From Bacteroidia bacterium (GTDB lineage: Bacteria > Bacteroidota > Bacteroidia > Bacteroidales > Azobacteroidaceae), in assembly GCA_025996895.1 (NCBI GenBank), contig BNTW01000021.1, positions 1 through 38,309 of the forward strand: a stretch of 38,309 nt of DNA, in the 5' to 3' direction. The notes below the pieces were generated by a model. That model worked only from the letters and a program-made list of their open reading frames with translations. It made no database searches and was not told the DNA's origin. The position numbers and the translations under genes were made by a program. Positions 17,550 through 25,415 of the stretch are shown piece by piece; the stretch's first letter is position 1, and each line of letters begins with the position of its first letter.

Positions 17550-17622
17550 TGATCCACCTGGGGCTCGAACCCAGGACCCCATCCTTAAAAGGGATGTGCT
17601 CTACCTGCTGAGCTAGTGAATC
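17550..17622 (-). tRNA. tRNA-Lys (anticodon TTT)
   Basis: The 73-nt cloverleaf reads leftward. The acceptor stem is GATTCAC / GTGGATC with discriminator A. The anticodon stem CATCC / GGATG encloses loop CTTTTAA, and the T arm is CTGGG-TTCGAGC-CCCAG. CCA is not encoded. A -7 element TACCTTTG lies upstream at 17649-17656. Confidence 0.97.
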
Positions 17623-17648
17623 TCCGGTATGCTTTTAAAAAGCGAGTG

Positions 17649-17656
17649 CAAAGGTA
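17649..17656 (-). promoter_or_regulatory. -7 promoter element TACCTTTG of tRNA-Lys
   Basis: A TAnnTTTG match read leftward, 26 bases before the mature tRNA 5' end. Confidence 0.6.
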
Positions 17657-17668
17657 AAATAAATTTTC

Positions 17669-17676
17669 TATCTTTG
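17669..17676 (+). promoter_or_regulatory. -7 promoter element TATCTTTG of ettA
   Basis: A perfect match 31 bases before the ettA ATG. It is only 12 bases from the divergent tRNA promoter. Confidence 0.65.
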
Positions 17677-17707
17677 CAAACAAATTAGAATATAATCATT
17701 CAAAAAT

Positions 17708-19396
17708 ATGGCAGACGATAAGAAAATCATTTTTTCGATGGTGGGCGTAAGTAAAATGTTTCCACCTCATAAACAAGTACTTAAAGATATTTATCTCTCG
17801 TTCTATTACGGTGCGAAAATCGGAATTATCGGACTGAACGGATCGGGAAAATCGACTTTACTCAAGATTATAGCCGGAGTAGAAAAAGAATTTCAGGGCG
17901 ATGTGGTCTTTTCGCCGGGTTATTCGGTCGGCTATTTGGAACAGGATCCGAAATTAGACGATACAAAAACAGTGAAGGAAATCGTGCAGGAAGGCGTTCA
18001 GGAAATTATGGACGTCTTGAAAGAATATGAAGACATTAACGAAAAATTTGGCTTGCCGGAATATTACGAAGACGCGGACAAGATGGAGAAACTGTTTGCG
18101 CGTCAAGCGGAATTGCAGGACAAAATCGACGCGACCGATGCGTGGAATATCGACAGCAAGCTGGATCGTGCGATGGACGCTTTGCGCTGTCCGCCCGAAG
18201 ACCAAATCGTCGGGACGCTTTCGGGAGGCGAACGCCGGCGTGTGGCCTTGTGCCGTCTGTTGCTGAAACAGCCGGATATTTTGTTGCTCGATGAGCCAAC
18301 CAACCATTTGGACGCGGAGTCTATCGACTGGCTCGAACAACATCTGCAACAATATGCCGGAACGGTGATTTGCATCACGCACGACCGCTACTTTTTAGAT
18401 CATGTGGCCGGCTGGATTTTGGAACTGGACAGGGGAGAAGGTATTCCCTGGAAAGGCAATTATACTTCGTGGTTGGAACAAAAAACGACACGCATGGCTC
18501 AGGAGGAAAAACAGGCGAGCAAACGGCGCAAAACGCTGGAACGCGAATTAGAATGGTCGCGCATGGCTCCGAAAGCGCGTCAGGCGAAAGGAAAAGCGCG
18601 TTTGAATTCGTACGAACAACTGTTAAATCAGGACACGAAAGAGCGTGAGGAAAAGTTGGAAATTTTTATACCGAATGGGCCACGTTTGGGAAATAAAGTT
18701 ATTGAAGCGATGCATGTAGCAAAGGCTTACGGTGATAAATTGCTGTACGACGATTTGAATTTCATGCTTCCGCCGAATGGAATTGTCGGCATTATCGGCC
18801 CGAATGGTGCGGGAAAAACGACACTTTTCCGTCTGATTATGGGCTTGGAAAAACCGGATAAAGGAACGTTTGAAGTCGGCGAAACAGTGAAAATCGGTTA
18901 TGTTGATCAAAGTCATACGGACATCGACCCCGAAAAATCTGTTTTTGAAGTGGTTTCGGGTGGAACGGAATTTATCCGCGTGGGTGGAAAAGAAGTCAAT
19001 TCACGTGCCTATCTGGGACGTTTCAATTTCAGCGGGGCAGACCAAGAAAAAAAATGCGGTGTATTGTCCGGTGGGGAACGCAACCGCCTTCATTTAGCAT
19101 TAACCCTGAAATCGGAAGCGAATGTTCTGCTTTTGGATGAGCCAACCAATGATATTGACGTGAATACGTTGCGCGCGATGGAGGAAGGGTTGGAAAATTT
19201 TGCCGGTTGTGCGGTGGTTATTTCACACGACCGCTGGTTTCTCGACCGCATTTGTACACATATTCTGGCGTTTGAAGGAAATTCGGAAGTTTTCTTTTTT
19301 GAAGGCTCATACTCGGAATACGAAGAAAACAAAAAACAACGGTTGGGCAATGTTGAGCCGAAACGAGTGCGCTACCGCAAACTGATGGCCGATTAA
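17708..19396 (+). CDS. ettA: ABC-F protein EttA (energy-dependent translational throttle)
   Basis: This is a cytosolic 562-residue ABC-F ATPase. EttA binds the ribosomal E site and couples the first peptide bond to cellular ATP/ADP. It has two ABC modules without membrane segments: Walker A GLNGSGKST (42-50) and GPNGAGKTT (about 363-371). Signatures are LSGGERRR and LSGGERNR, with DEPTNHLD and DEPTNDID. The basic interdomain linker (about 250-320) and the C-terminal RVRYRKLM end are typical of the EttA subgroup rather than antibiotic-resistance ABC-F. Its stop codon overlaps that of the convergent RNA methyltransferase by 4 bases. Confidence 0.93.
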   Translation: MADDKKIIFSMVGVSKMFPPHKQVLKDIYLSFYYGAKIGIIGLNGSGKSTLLKIIAGVEKEFQGDVVFSPGYSVGYLEQDPKLDDTKTVKEIVQEGVQEIMDVLKEYEDINEKFGLPEYYEDADKMEKLFARQAELQDKIDATDAWNIDSKLDRAMDALRCPPEDQIVGTLSGGERRRVALCRLLLKQPDILLLDEPTNHLDAESIDWLEQHLQQYAGTVICITHDRYFLDHVAGWILELDRGEGIPWKGNYTSWLEQKTTRMAQEEKQASKRRKTLERELEWSRMAPKARQAKGKARLNSYEQLLNQDTKEREEKLEIFIPNGPRLGNKVIEAMHVAKAYGDKLLYDDLNFMLPPNGIVGIIGPNGAGKTTLFRLIMGLEKPDKGTFEVGETVKIGYVDQSHTDIDPEKSVFEVVSGGTEFIRVGGKEVNSRAYLGRFNFSGADQEKKCGVLSGGERNRLHLALTLKSEANVLLLDEPTNDIDVNTLRAMEEGLENFAGCAVVISHDRWFLDRICTHILAFEGNSEVFFFEGSYSEYEENKKQRLGNVEPKRVRYRKLMAD

Positions 19397-20187
19397 AATC
19401 CACGCTGGCGCATCGCCTCAAACGTGAGGATAGCCGTCGATACGGAAACATTGAGGGAATCAATCACTCCCCGCATGGGGATTTTGATACGGCGGCCGGC
19501 ATTTTTCAGCCAGAAATCCGTCAGGCCGTCGGCTTCTGTTCCCAGTATGATGGCCGAAGGAACGGTAAAATCCGTATCCTGATACCATTGAGCAGCAGTG
19601 AGTTCGGCCGCAAATGACTGAATAGATTGTTTTTGCAAATAATCCAACGCTTCTGCATTAGTGCAAACAGCCACCGGAACGGTAAATAAACACCCGACAC
19701 TCGAACGAATGACATTTGGATTGTAAATGTCCGTCAGCGGGTCGCAGACAATCACTGCATCGGCTTGGGCAGCGTCGGCCGTTCGCAAAATCGCACCCAG
19801 ATTTCCCGGTTTTTCGACGGCTTCCAAGACAATCACAAACGGATTTTTTTTTAATTTTAAATCGACTAAGGTATGCGACTTCGGCTTGGCCAACACCAAA
19901 AGTCCATCAGAGCCTTCTCTATAAGCCATTTTTTGAAAAACGGCTTCACTGACTTCGTACAAAATATCCTGTGGAATAACCGAAAGAACTTCGGGATAAT
20001 CCGTTTTTTCAAACAATTCAGAACAAATGAAAACCGTATCAAGTGTATAATTTCCTGATAAGGCAAGACTTAATTCGCGTGCGCCTTCAATAATAAAAAT
20101 CCCCTGCTCTTTCCGTTCGTGGGCTTTCGCACCGAGTTTAATCACATTTTTTATGCGGGAATTTTGCAGGCTCGTGATACGTTCCAT
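19393..20187 (-). CDS. TrmH/SpoU-family RNA 2'-O-methyltransferase
   Basis: The protein has 264 residues. An N-terminal SpoU substrate-binding domain (ITSLQNSRIKNVIKL, FIIEGARE) is followed by the trefoil-knot SPOUT domain. The three motifs are present: NPNVIRSSVGCLF, LGTEADGL, and IPMRGVIDSLNVSVSTAI. It probably methylates a 2'-hydroxyl in rRNA or tRNA; the target cannot be read from the sequence. The start at 20187 is chosen because the SpoU domain begins there and the ATG overlaps the preceding gene's stop (TAATG), implying coupling. A 31-codon upstream extension would lie inside that other gene. Confidence 0.9.
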   Translation of the reverse strand: MERITSLQNSRIKNVIKLGAKAHERKEQGIFIIEGARELSLALSGNYTLDTVFICSELFEKTDYPEVLSVIPQDILYEVSEAVFQKMAYREGSDGLLVLAKPKSHTLVDLKLKKNPFVIVLEAVEKPGNLGAILRTADAAQADAVIVCDPLTDIYNPNVIRSSVGCLFTVPVAVCTNAEALDYLQKQSIQSFAAELTAAQWYQDTDFTVPSAIILGTEADGLTDFWLKNAGRRIKIPMRGVIDSLNVSVSTAILTFEAMRQRGF

Positions 20188-20528
20188 TAGTCGTTTTTCG
20201 CTTTTTTCTTTTCTTCGTAATCGTGAATACAGGCTACATAACCCAGCAAAATACCGGAAACCAACAGGCAGATAAACCATTCGTTTCGTTGCAGAAACAT
20301 CAAATAGGCAGAAACCGGCAAGATCAATGCCGCAATCGCCTGCTGAATATTCAATCGTTTGAGCCGTAATTCATTTCCCCGATAAGGAGTTAAAAGCAAA
20401 ATAACGGCCACGCCTATACTCGTGCCGGCATATAGATAAGGTATAAACGGCCAACCGGTCGTAAAAAGCACAGCGGAAACCAACAACAGCAGACCGCAGG
20501 CGTAAAAAATATAATTTTTGAGTTTCAT
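20187..20528 (-). CDS. Small integral membrane protein, function unknown
   Basis: The protein has 113 residues with about four hydrophobic segments (roughly 5-24, 30-46, 65-79 and 84-101) and a charged C-terminal tail (EEKKKAKND). The family is not recognised with confidence. It sits 7 bases after the divIC/ftsB-like gene and overlaps the RNA methyltransferase start by one base, so the three form an operon. Confidence 0.75.
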   Translation of the reverse strand: MKLKNYIFYACGLLLLVSAVLFTTGWPFIPYLYAGTSIGVAVILLLTPYRGNELRLKRLNIQQAIAALILPVSAYLMFLQRNEWFICLLVSGILLGYVACIHDYEEKKKAKND

Positions 20529-20535
20529 ACCCCTT

Positions 20536-20838
20536 TTATTCCTTAATAATAAATAACTCTTCGTTGGGCTTCGTCATTTGATATTGTTCGCGCGCCAATT
20601 TTTCCAAACTTTCGTTATCGCTTTGCAACGCTTCCAATTTTTGAAGATTTTCCTCTTTTTGTTTTGTGTAAAAATCGATTTCCTGCTCTAACTGCCTGAT
20701 TTGCTTGTCATAAGAAATCCGGTTGAAAATATTGCTTTCGCCGGCAAAAAAGGTAATAACCACAAATATGGCGATTGCTACCGCATATTTATTCGTATGA
20801 TTTTTTATAATTTGAAATATTTCACTCAACCGTTTCAT
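20536..20838 (-). CDS. Septum formation initiator family protein (DivIC/FtsB)
   Basis: This is a 100-residue bitopic protein. A basic N-terminus is followed by one transmembrane helix (about 17-33) and a periplasmic coiled coil (about 40-78, heptads of Leu/Ile between Glu/Lys/Gln). A C-terminal MTKPNEELFIIKE patch is typical of the family. FtsB/DivIC forms the FtsQLB-type divisome complex. It is first in an operon with the membrane protein and the RNA methyltransferase, with a -7 element 15 bases upstream. Confidence 0.88.
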   Translation of the reverse strand: MKRLSEIFQIIKNHTNKYAVAIAIFVVITFFAGESNIFNRISYDKQIRQLEQEIDFYTKQKEENLQKLEALQSDNESLEKLAREQYQMTKPNEELFIIKE

Positions 20839-20853
20839 AAAAATTCATTTTCA

Positions 20854-20861
20854 CAAAGATA
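20854..20861 (-). promoter_or_regulatory. -7 promoter element TATCTTTG of the divIC operon
   Basis: A TAnnTTTG match read leftward, 15 bases before the ATG at 20838. Confidence 0.6.
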
Positions 20862-20877
20862 GATAAAAAAAAATTAT

Positions 20878-20885
20878 TATTTTTG
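20878..20885 (+). promoter_or_regulatory. -7 promoter element TATTTTTG of dnaX
   Basis: A TAnnTTTG match 17 bases before the dnaX ATG. It is divergent to the divIC promoter. Confidence 0.6.
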
Positions 20886-20902
20886 CATTCACGAAAAAAA
20901 AT

Positions 20903-22564
20903 ATGGATAATTATATTGTATCGGCGAGAAAATACCGTCCAACTACGTTTCAGTCGGTGGTTGGGCAAAAATCTTTGACGACGACGCTGAAAAATGCGAT
21001 TCAGAATAATAAATTAGCGCACGCTTATTTATTTTGCGGACCGCGCGGTGTGGGAAAAACGACTTGTGCGCGCATTTTTGCGAAAACGATTAACTGCCTC
21101 AATCCGCGACCGGACGGCGAGGCTTGCAACGAATGTGAATCGTGTCAGTCGTTCAACGAAAATCGTTCGTACAACATCTACGAATTAGATGCTGCTTCAA
21201 ACAACGGTGTCGATGAAATGCGTTCGCTGACCGAGCAGGTACGCATACCCCCCCAAATCGGACGCTACAAAGTGTATATCATCGACGAGGTACACATGCT
21301 GTCGAATGCGGCGTTTAATGCTTTTCTGAAAACGCTGGAAGAGCCGCCGCATCACGCCATATTTATTTTGGCAACGACGGAAAAACACAAGATCATTCCT
21401 ACTATTTTGTCGCGCTGCCAGATTTATGATTTCAGCCGGATTAGTATCAACGATATTGTGGAAAACCTGGAACATATCGCCCAAAGCGAAAATGTTTCGT
21501 GCGAAAAAGAAGCGTTGAATATGATTGCGCAGAAGGCCGACGGTGGAATGCGCGACGCTTTGTCGATTTTCGACCAGGTCGTGAGTTTTTCGGAAGGAAA
21601 TGTAACCTATCAAGCGGTTATCGAAAACCTGAATGTGCTGGATTATGATTATTATTTCCGTCTGACGGAAACAATTTTAGCCGGAAATGTGCCTGAAAGT
21701 CTGGTGATTTTCAACGAAATTCTGCGGAAAGGCTTTGACGGACAACAAATTGTGAATGGGCTGGCCGATTTCTTTCGCGACGTCATGGTTTGCAAAGACC
21801 CGCAAACGATTGTCCTCTTTGAAGCAGGCGAAGCTGTAAAAAATAAATACCTGCATTGGGCGCAACAATGTTCTAACGAGTTTTTGTACAAAGCGTTAGA
21901 GTGGAGTAATGAAGCCGATTTGAATTATCGATACAGCAAAAATAAGCGATTGTTGGTCGAATTGCTGCTCATCCGCCTCTGCCAATTCAATCATCAATCA
22001 GCCCCGATTGATGATAAAAAAAAAATAAAGCCGGTTGTACTACCGGCAACGCCAACATCCACACCAACGCCAACGGTTAATCAGGAAGTCCCGAAAGCAC
22101 AGGTGATTTCCAAAGATAACTTGCGGATTTCCATTAATAAAAAATCGCTGGGCAACGATTCACCGGAAATTCCGAAAACGGAAGTCGTACCGGATACAAT
22201 ACAGGAAGAGCGGTTTTTACCGGAAGATTTGGAACGTGCCTGGTGCGAATATGCCGAAAATGAAGAAGATACGCATTTGAAATATACCGTACTCAATGTT
22301 GTTCCGCGTTTGCAGGACGACAACCGCATTCAAATTGCCGTATTCAATCCTGACCAACAGAAAAAATTGCAGGAAAAGGCATCGACCATCAAAAGTTTTT
22401 TGACGCAACGCCTGAAAAACGCGCGTATTCAGTTGGATATTTTGGTAACAGAGGATAAAAAAGAATATATCCCGTACGGCGGACGGGATATATTTGAGTA
22501 TATGGCTGAAAAAAATTTGGCGATTGTATCGTTAGCCAAAGAATTTAACCTGAAATTAGACTAA
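20903..22564 (+). CDS. dnaX: DNA polymerase III subunit gamma/tau
   Basis: This is the clamp-loader motor subunit, 553 residues. Walker A is GPRGVGKT (46-53). The zinc module is C65, C75, C78, C81, Walker B is YIIDEVHM, and the arginine finger is SRC (170-172). Domain III ends near residue 370. A low-complexity Pro/Thr linker follows, then the C-terminal tau region. Codons 372-374 lie in a run of ten A (22016-22025). If RNA polymerase or the ribosome slips to nine A, a TAA follows at once and a 374-residue gamma-like product results, ending where the ATPase/oligomerisation core ends. The gene overlaps the convergent serine palmitoyltransferase gene by 9 bases. Confidence 0.96.
   Translation: MDNYIVSARKYRPTTFQSVVGQKSLTTTLKNAIQNNKLAHAYLFCGPRGVGKTTCARIFAKTINCLNPRPDGEACNECESCQSFNENRSYNIYELDAASNNGVDEMRSLTEQVRIPPQIGRYKVYIIDEVHMLSNAAFNAFLKTLEEPPHHAIFILATTEKHKIIPTILSRCQIYDFSRISINDIVENLEHIAQSENVSCEKEALNMIAQKADGGMRDALSIFDQVVSFSEGNVTYQAVIENLNVLDYDYYFRLTETILAGNVPESLVIFNEILRKGFDGQQIVNGLADFFRDVMVCKDPQTIVLFEAGEAVKNKYLHWAQQCSNEFLYKALEWSNEADLNYRYSKNKRLLVELLLIRLCQFNHQSAPIDDKKKIKPVVLPATPTSTPTPTVNQEVPKAQVISKDNLRISINKKSLGNDSPEIPKTEVVPDTIQEERFLPEDLERAWCEYAENEEDTHLKYTVLNVVPRLQDDNRIQIAVFNPDQQKKLQEKASTIKSFLTQRLKNARIQLDILVTEDKKEYIPYGGRDIFEYMAEKNLAIVSLAKEFNLKLD
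22016..22025 (+). other. Ten-A slippery tract in dnaX
   Basis: AAAAAAAAAA followed by TAAAG. With ten A the frame reads Lys-Lys-Lys-Ile-Lys. With nine A it reads Lys-Lys-Lys-stop. With eleven A it stops about 20 codons later. Confidence 0.6.
22464..22494. repeat. 12-bp perfect inverted repeat near the dnaX 3' end
   Basis: aatatatcccgt (22464-22475) pairs with acgggatatatt (22483-22494) around a 7-base loop, inside coding sequence. It is not followed by a T run. Confidence 0.65.
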
Positions 22565-23776
22565 CATTTCTGCGTATTGCGGGTTAAGCACGCCGATTTT
22601 ATATAAGCATTTTTCGATTTTATCCAACGCATAATCCAACTGGCGGAACGAGTGTGTAGCCATCAACGAAAAACGTATCAGTGTATCGTCCGAAGCTACT
22701 GCAGGCGCAACCACAGGATTAACGAAAATTCCCTGGTCGAACAATTCCTTCGTTACATAAAATGTCTTTTCATTGTCGCGGATAAACAGCGGAATAATCG
22801 GTGTGGAAGTATGGCCGATTTCGGCACCCATATTGCGGAAGCGCGCCAAAGCATAATCGGTTAATTTCCACAGATGCTCAATACGTTCCGGCTCGTTGAC
22901 CATAATATCAAATGCCGCATTGGCAGCAGCCGTAGCCGCCGGTGTACTGCTCGCACTGAAAATATACGAACGCGAATTAAGACGGAGATAGTCGATAACC
23001 GGCTGAGAAGAAGCGATAAATCCGCCGATAGAAGCCAGCGACTTGCTGAACGTTCCCATCACCAAATCCACTTGAGGCAGAAGACCAAAATGATCGCATA
23101 CGCCACGTCCCTGACGTCCCAAAACGCCCAATCCGTGTGCTTCATCAACCATAATGTTTGCGTTGTATTTCCGAGCCAGACGAACAATTTCGGGCAGATT
23201 GGCGATGTCGCCTTCCATGCTGAAAACACCATCGACCACAATCAATTTAACTTTATCCGGTACGCATTTTTGAAGTTGGCGTTCCAACGAATCCATGTCG
23301 TTGTGACGAAATTTCAACTTGGTAGAATAAGACAAGCGATGTCCTTCAATGATAGAAGCATGGTCTAACTCATCCCACAGGATATAATCCTCACGGCCGG
23401 TCATACAAGAAACGACGCCTAAATTCACCTGAAAACCGGTAGAATAAACCATGGCGTCGTCTTTTCCTAAAAATTGGGCTATTTTCTTCTCTAAAGCGAG
23501 GTGAAGGTCAATCGTACCATTCAGATAACGACTTCCGGCCATACCCGTCCCGTATTTTTTCACAGCTTCGATGGCTGCTTCTTTTACTTTAGGGTGGTTG
23601 GTCAGTCCGAGATAAGCATTCGAGCCGAACATCAGGACCTTTTTTCCGCTGATAATTACTTCTGTGTCTTGTTCGCTTTCAATAGCTTTGAAATAAGGGT
23701 ATAAACCATTCGCTTTTACTTGTCGCGCCGTTTCGCAAATCGGGCTTTCCAATAATTTTTCAACTAATAAGTTCAT
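22556..23776 (-). CDS. spt: Serine palmitoyltransferase (sphingolipid synthesis)
   Basis: This PLP-dependent alpha-oxoamine synthase has 406 residues. It condenses serine with a fatty acyl-CoA to 3-ketosphinganine, the first step of Bacteroidetes sphingolipids. Visible motifs are MFGSNAYLGL, GTGMAGSR, the PLP-stacking His in DELDHAS (H139), DEAHGLG (211-217), and the Schiff-base Lys K245 in GTFSKS. The N-terminal NGLYPYFKAIES and HFGLLPQVDLVMGTFSKS segments match Bacteroides serine palmitoyltransferase more closely than glycine acetyltransferase (Kbl) or BioF as I remember them. Kbl remains the main alternative. Its -7 element is about 97 bases upstream of the start, so it has an unusually long leader for this window. 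Confidence 0.85.
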   Translation of the reverse strand: MNLLVEKLLESPICETARQVKANGLYPYFKAIESEQDTEVIISGKKVLMFGSNAYLGLTNHPKVKEAAIEAVKKYGTGMAGSRYLNGTIDLHLALEKKIAQFLGKDDAMVYSTGFQVNLGVVSCMTGREDYILWDELDHASIIEGHRLSYSTKLKFRHNDMDSLERQLQKCVPDKVKLIVVDGVFSMEGDIANLPEIVRLARKYNANIMVDEAHGLGVLGRQGRGVCDHFGLLPQVDLVMGTFSKSLASIGGFIASSQPVIDYLRLNSRSYIFSASSTPAATAAANAAFDIMVNEPERIEHLWKLTDYALARFRNMGAEIGHTSTPIIPLFIRDNEKTFYVTKELFDQGIFVNPVVAPAVASDDTLIRFSLMATHSFRQLDYALDKIEKCLYKIGVLNPQYAEMLV

Positions 23777-23809
23777 TTTTAATACAATGAAATTAAATTA
23801 TTTTACTTT

Positions 23810-23817
23810 TATCTTTG
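23810..23817 (+). promoter_or_regulatory. Orphan -7-like element TATCTTTG
   Basis: A perfect TAnnTTTG on the plus strand pointing into the 209-base gap 23777-23985, with no plus-strand gene downstream. It would transcribe through the hairpin at 23922-23982. Confidence 0.35.
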
Positions 23818-23872
23818 TATTACCGCCTTTCCTCCATAGTCAAAAAAAGAGTGTTGAAAAAAAAGCAGGCTG

Positions 23873-23880
23873 CAAAGATA
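23873..23880 (-). promoter_or_regulatory. -7 promoter element TATCTTTG of serine palmitoyltransferase
   Basis: A TAnnTTTG match read leftward, 97 bases before the ATG at 23776. Confidence 0.55.
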
Positions 23881-23921
23881 CGTCAAAAATTCCAAATAAA
23901 AATTATTTTCGGAGAAAAATT

Positions 23922-23987
23922 ATCAGGAAAACCACGGATAAATTCTCAAAAGTTCGCATAACCCGTCCGTAATTTTCCTGATTTTTT
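23922..23987 (-). terminator. Long hairpin between the beta-CASP and serine palmitoyltransferase genes
   Basis: atcaggaaaa (23922-23931) pairs with ttttcctgat (23973-23982). After a 2x2 internal loop, acgga (23934-23938) pairs with tccgt (23966-23970), leaving a 27-base apical loop. Read leftward it directly follows the beta-CASP stop codon, and a T-rich stretch comes after it. Read rightward it is followed by six T. It could terminate both directions. Confidence 0.55.
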
Positions 23988-25386
23988 ATATCCCAAATTC
24001 CTGATGTAATTCCGGTATTTCCACGTCCCGGAATCCTTTTTTCAGTAGCCGGCGTTTGAATTCGTTTTGCACATTCGGCTCGCCATGAACGACAAACACG
24101 CGCTTCACTTCGGCAGGATACTGACAGGAGAGGTATTGCGAAAGGTCGTTGTAGTCGGCATGCGCGCTTAATGAATTGATTTCATTCACATCCGCTTTCA
24201 AATGATGAGGCTCGCCGAAAATCGTTATCACTTCGGGGCGTTGCTTCAAGCGTGCGCCCAGTGATTGAGGCTCACAATAGCCTACCATAAGAATGGTGTT
24301 GCGCCAATTTTCTATGCTGTTGGCGATGTGATGCTTCACCCGGCCGGCTTCTGCCATACCCGAAGCCGAAATAATTACCATCGGCGAATAATTGATGTTC
24401 AGTGCTTGCGAATCGCGCTTGTCGGTGATGTATTGCAATCCCCTGAAACCAAACGGGTCGTTGTCCCGCTTCAACAGTTTCTGCAGGGAACGGTTAAAAC
24501 ATTCGGGGTGTTTTTTCACCACTTCTGTTACCTTGGTCGACATCGGACTATCGACATAATATTTGATATGCGGCAACCGTCCGTCCAGTTCCAAATCGTT
24601 CAGCGCGTACAACAACTCTTGTGTGCGTCCCACGCTGAATGCCGGAATAATCAATTTTCCTTTTTTATGCATACACGTTTCCTGAATGTTTCGGTACAAT
24701 TCTTCCGGAAAAGAATCCATCGCGCCGTGCAGTTTGTTGCCGTAAGTAGATTCTATAATGATATAATCCGCTTGCGGAAACACTTCGGGCGAGTGCAAAA
24801 TCGGGTCGCCATAACGTCCCACATCACCGCTGAAAGCGATTGTCGTCGTTTTTCCCGCTTCGGTCAACGTCAGAAAAACGGTTGCACTGCCGACGATGTG
24901 TCCGCCGTCGAAAAATTCAAAGCTAATATTTTCATCTATTTTGATGGGCTGGTGATAATGCACCGGTACAAAATGCTCAAAGGTACTGAATGCGTCTTCC
25001 TGCGTATAAAGCGGTTTCAGCAATGACTTTCCTTCTTCGCGCCGTTTCTTATTGAGAAAGTGCATATCTTGTTCTTGAATATGCGCGGAATCCTGCAAAA
25101 GGATTCTAGTAACATCGACGGTTGCCGGTGTAGTGTAAATCTTTCCCTTAAATCCTTCTTTGACCAATTTCGGCAACAAGCCCGAATGGTCGACGTGCGC
25201 GTGTGAAAGGAAAACGCAGAAAATTTCCGCCGGATTAAACCCAAAATTGCGGTTTAACGTTTCGGTTTCCGCACCCATACCTTGAAACATACCGCAATCT
25301 AACAGAATTTTTTTACCGTTACTCAACGAAATCAAATGTTTGCTGCCGGTTACCGTCCGCGCAGCCCCATGGAAAGCAATTTTCAT
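23986..25386 (-). CDS. MBL-fold / beta-CASP ribonuclease (YSH1/CPSF73-like)
   Basis: This is a 466-residue cytosolic metallo-beta-lactamase-fold protein with the zinc motif HAHVDH (62-67). FSGDVGR supplies the Asp ligand, IIESTYGN is motif 3, and the beta-CASP insert includes ISASGMAEAGRVKHH. The C-terminal SAHADY and VFVVHGEP motifs complete the family set. Relatives are endo- or 5'-exo-ribonucleases acting in RNA decay. It lacks the long C-terminal region of RNase J, so an archaeal/eukaryotic-type RNA endonuclease group is the best match. Its own -7 element follows the FecCD stop directly. Confidence 0.88.
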   Translation of the reverse strand: MKIAFHGAARTVTGSKHLISLSNGKKILLDCGMFQGMGAETETLNRNFGFNPAEIFCVFLSHAHVDHSGLLPKLVKEGFKGKIYTTPATVDVTRILLQDSAHIQEQDMHFLNKKRREEGKSLLKPLYTQEDAFSTFEHFVPVHYHQPIKIDENISFEFFDGGHIVGSATVFLTLTEAGKTTTIAFSGDVGRYGDPILHSPEVFPQADYIIIESTYGNKLHGAMDSFPEELYRNIQETCMHKKGKLIIPAFSVGRTQELLYALNDLELDGRLPHIKYYVDSPMSTKVTEVVKKHPECFNRSLQKLLKRDNDPFGFRGLQYITDKRDSQALNINYSPMVIISASGMAEAGRVKHHIANSIENWRNTILMVGYCEPQSLGARLKQRPEVITIFGEPHHLKADVNEINSLSAHADYNDLSQYLSCQYPAEVKRVFVVHGEPNVQNEFKRRLLKKGFRDVEIPELHQEFGI

Positions 25387-25407
25387 GATATATCAATTTT
25401 TTATGTG

Positions 25408-25415
25408 CAAATGTA
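25408..25415 (-). promoter_or_regulatory. -7 promoter element TACATTTG of the beta-CASP gene
   Basis: A TAnnTTTG match read leftward, 21 bases before the ATG at 25386 and touching the FecCD stop codon at 25416. Confidence 0.55.

Noticed and set aside
23787..23972. Plus-strand frame of 61 codons in the gap before the beta-CASP gene
   Set aside because: Its start precedes the only plausible -7 element (23810), its composition is low-complexity Lys/Arg, and it runs through the hairpin arm. A non-coding explanation is better.
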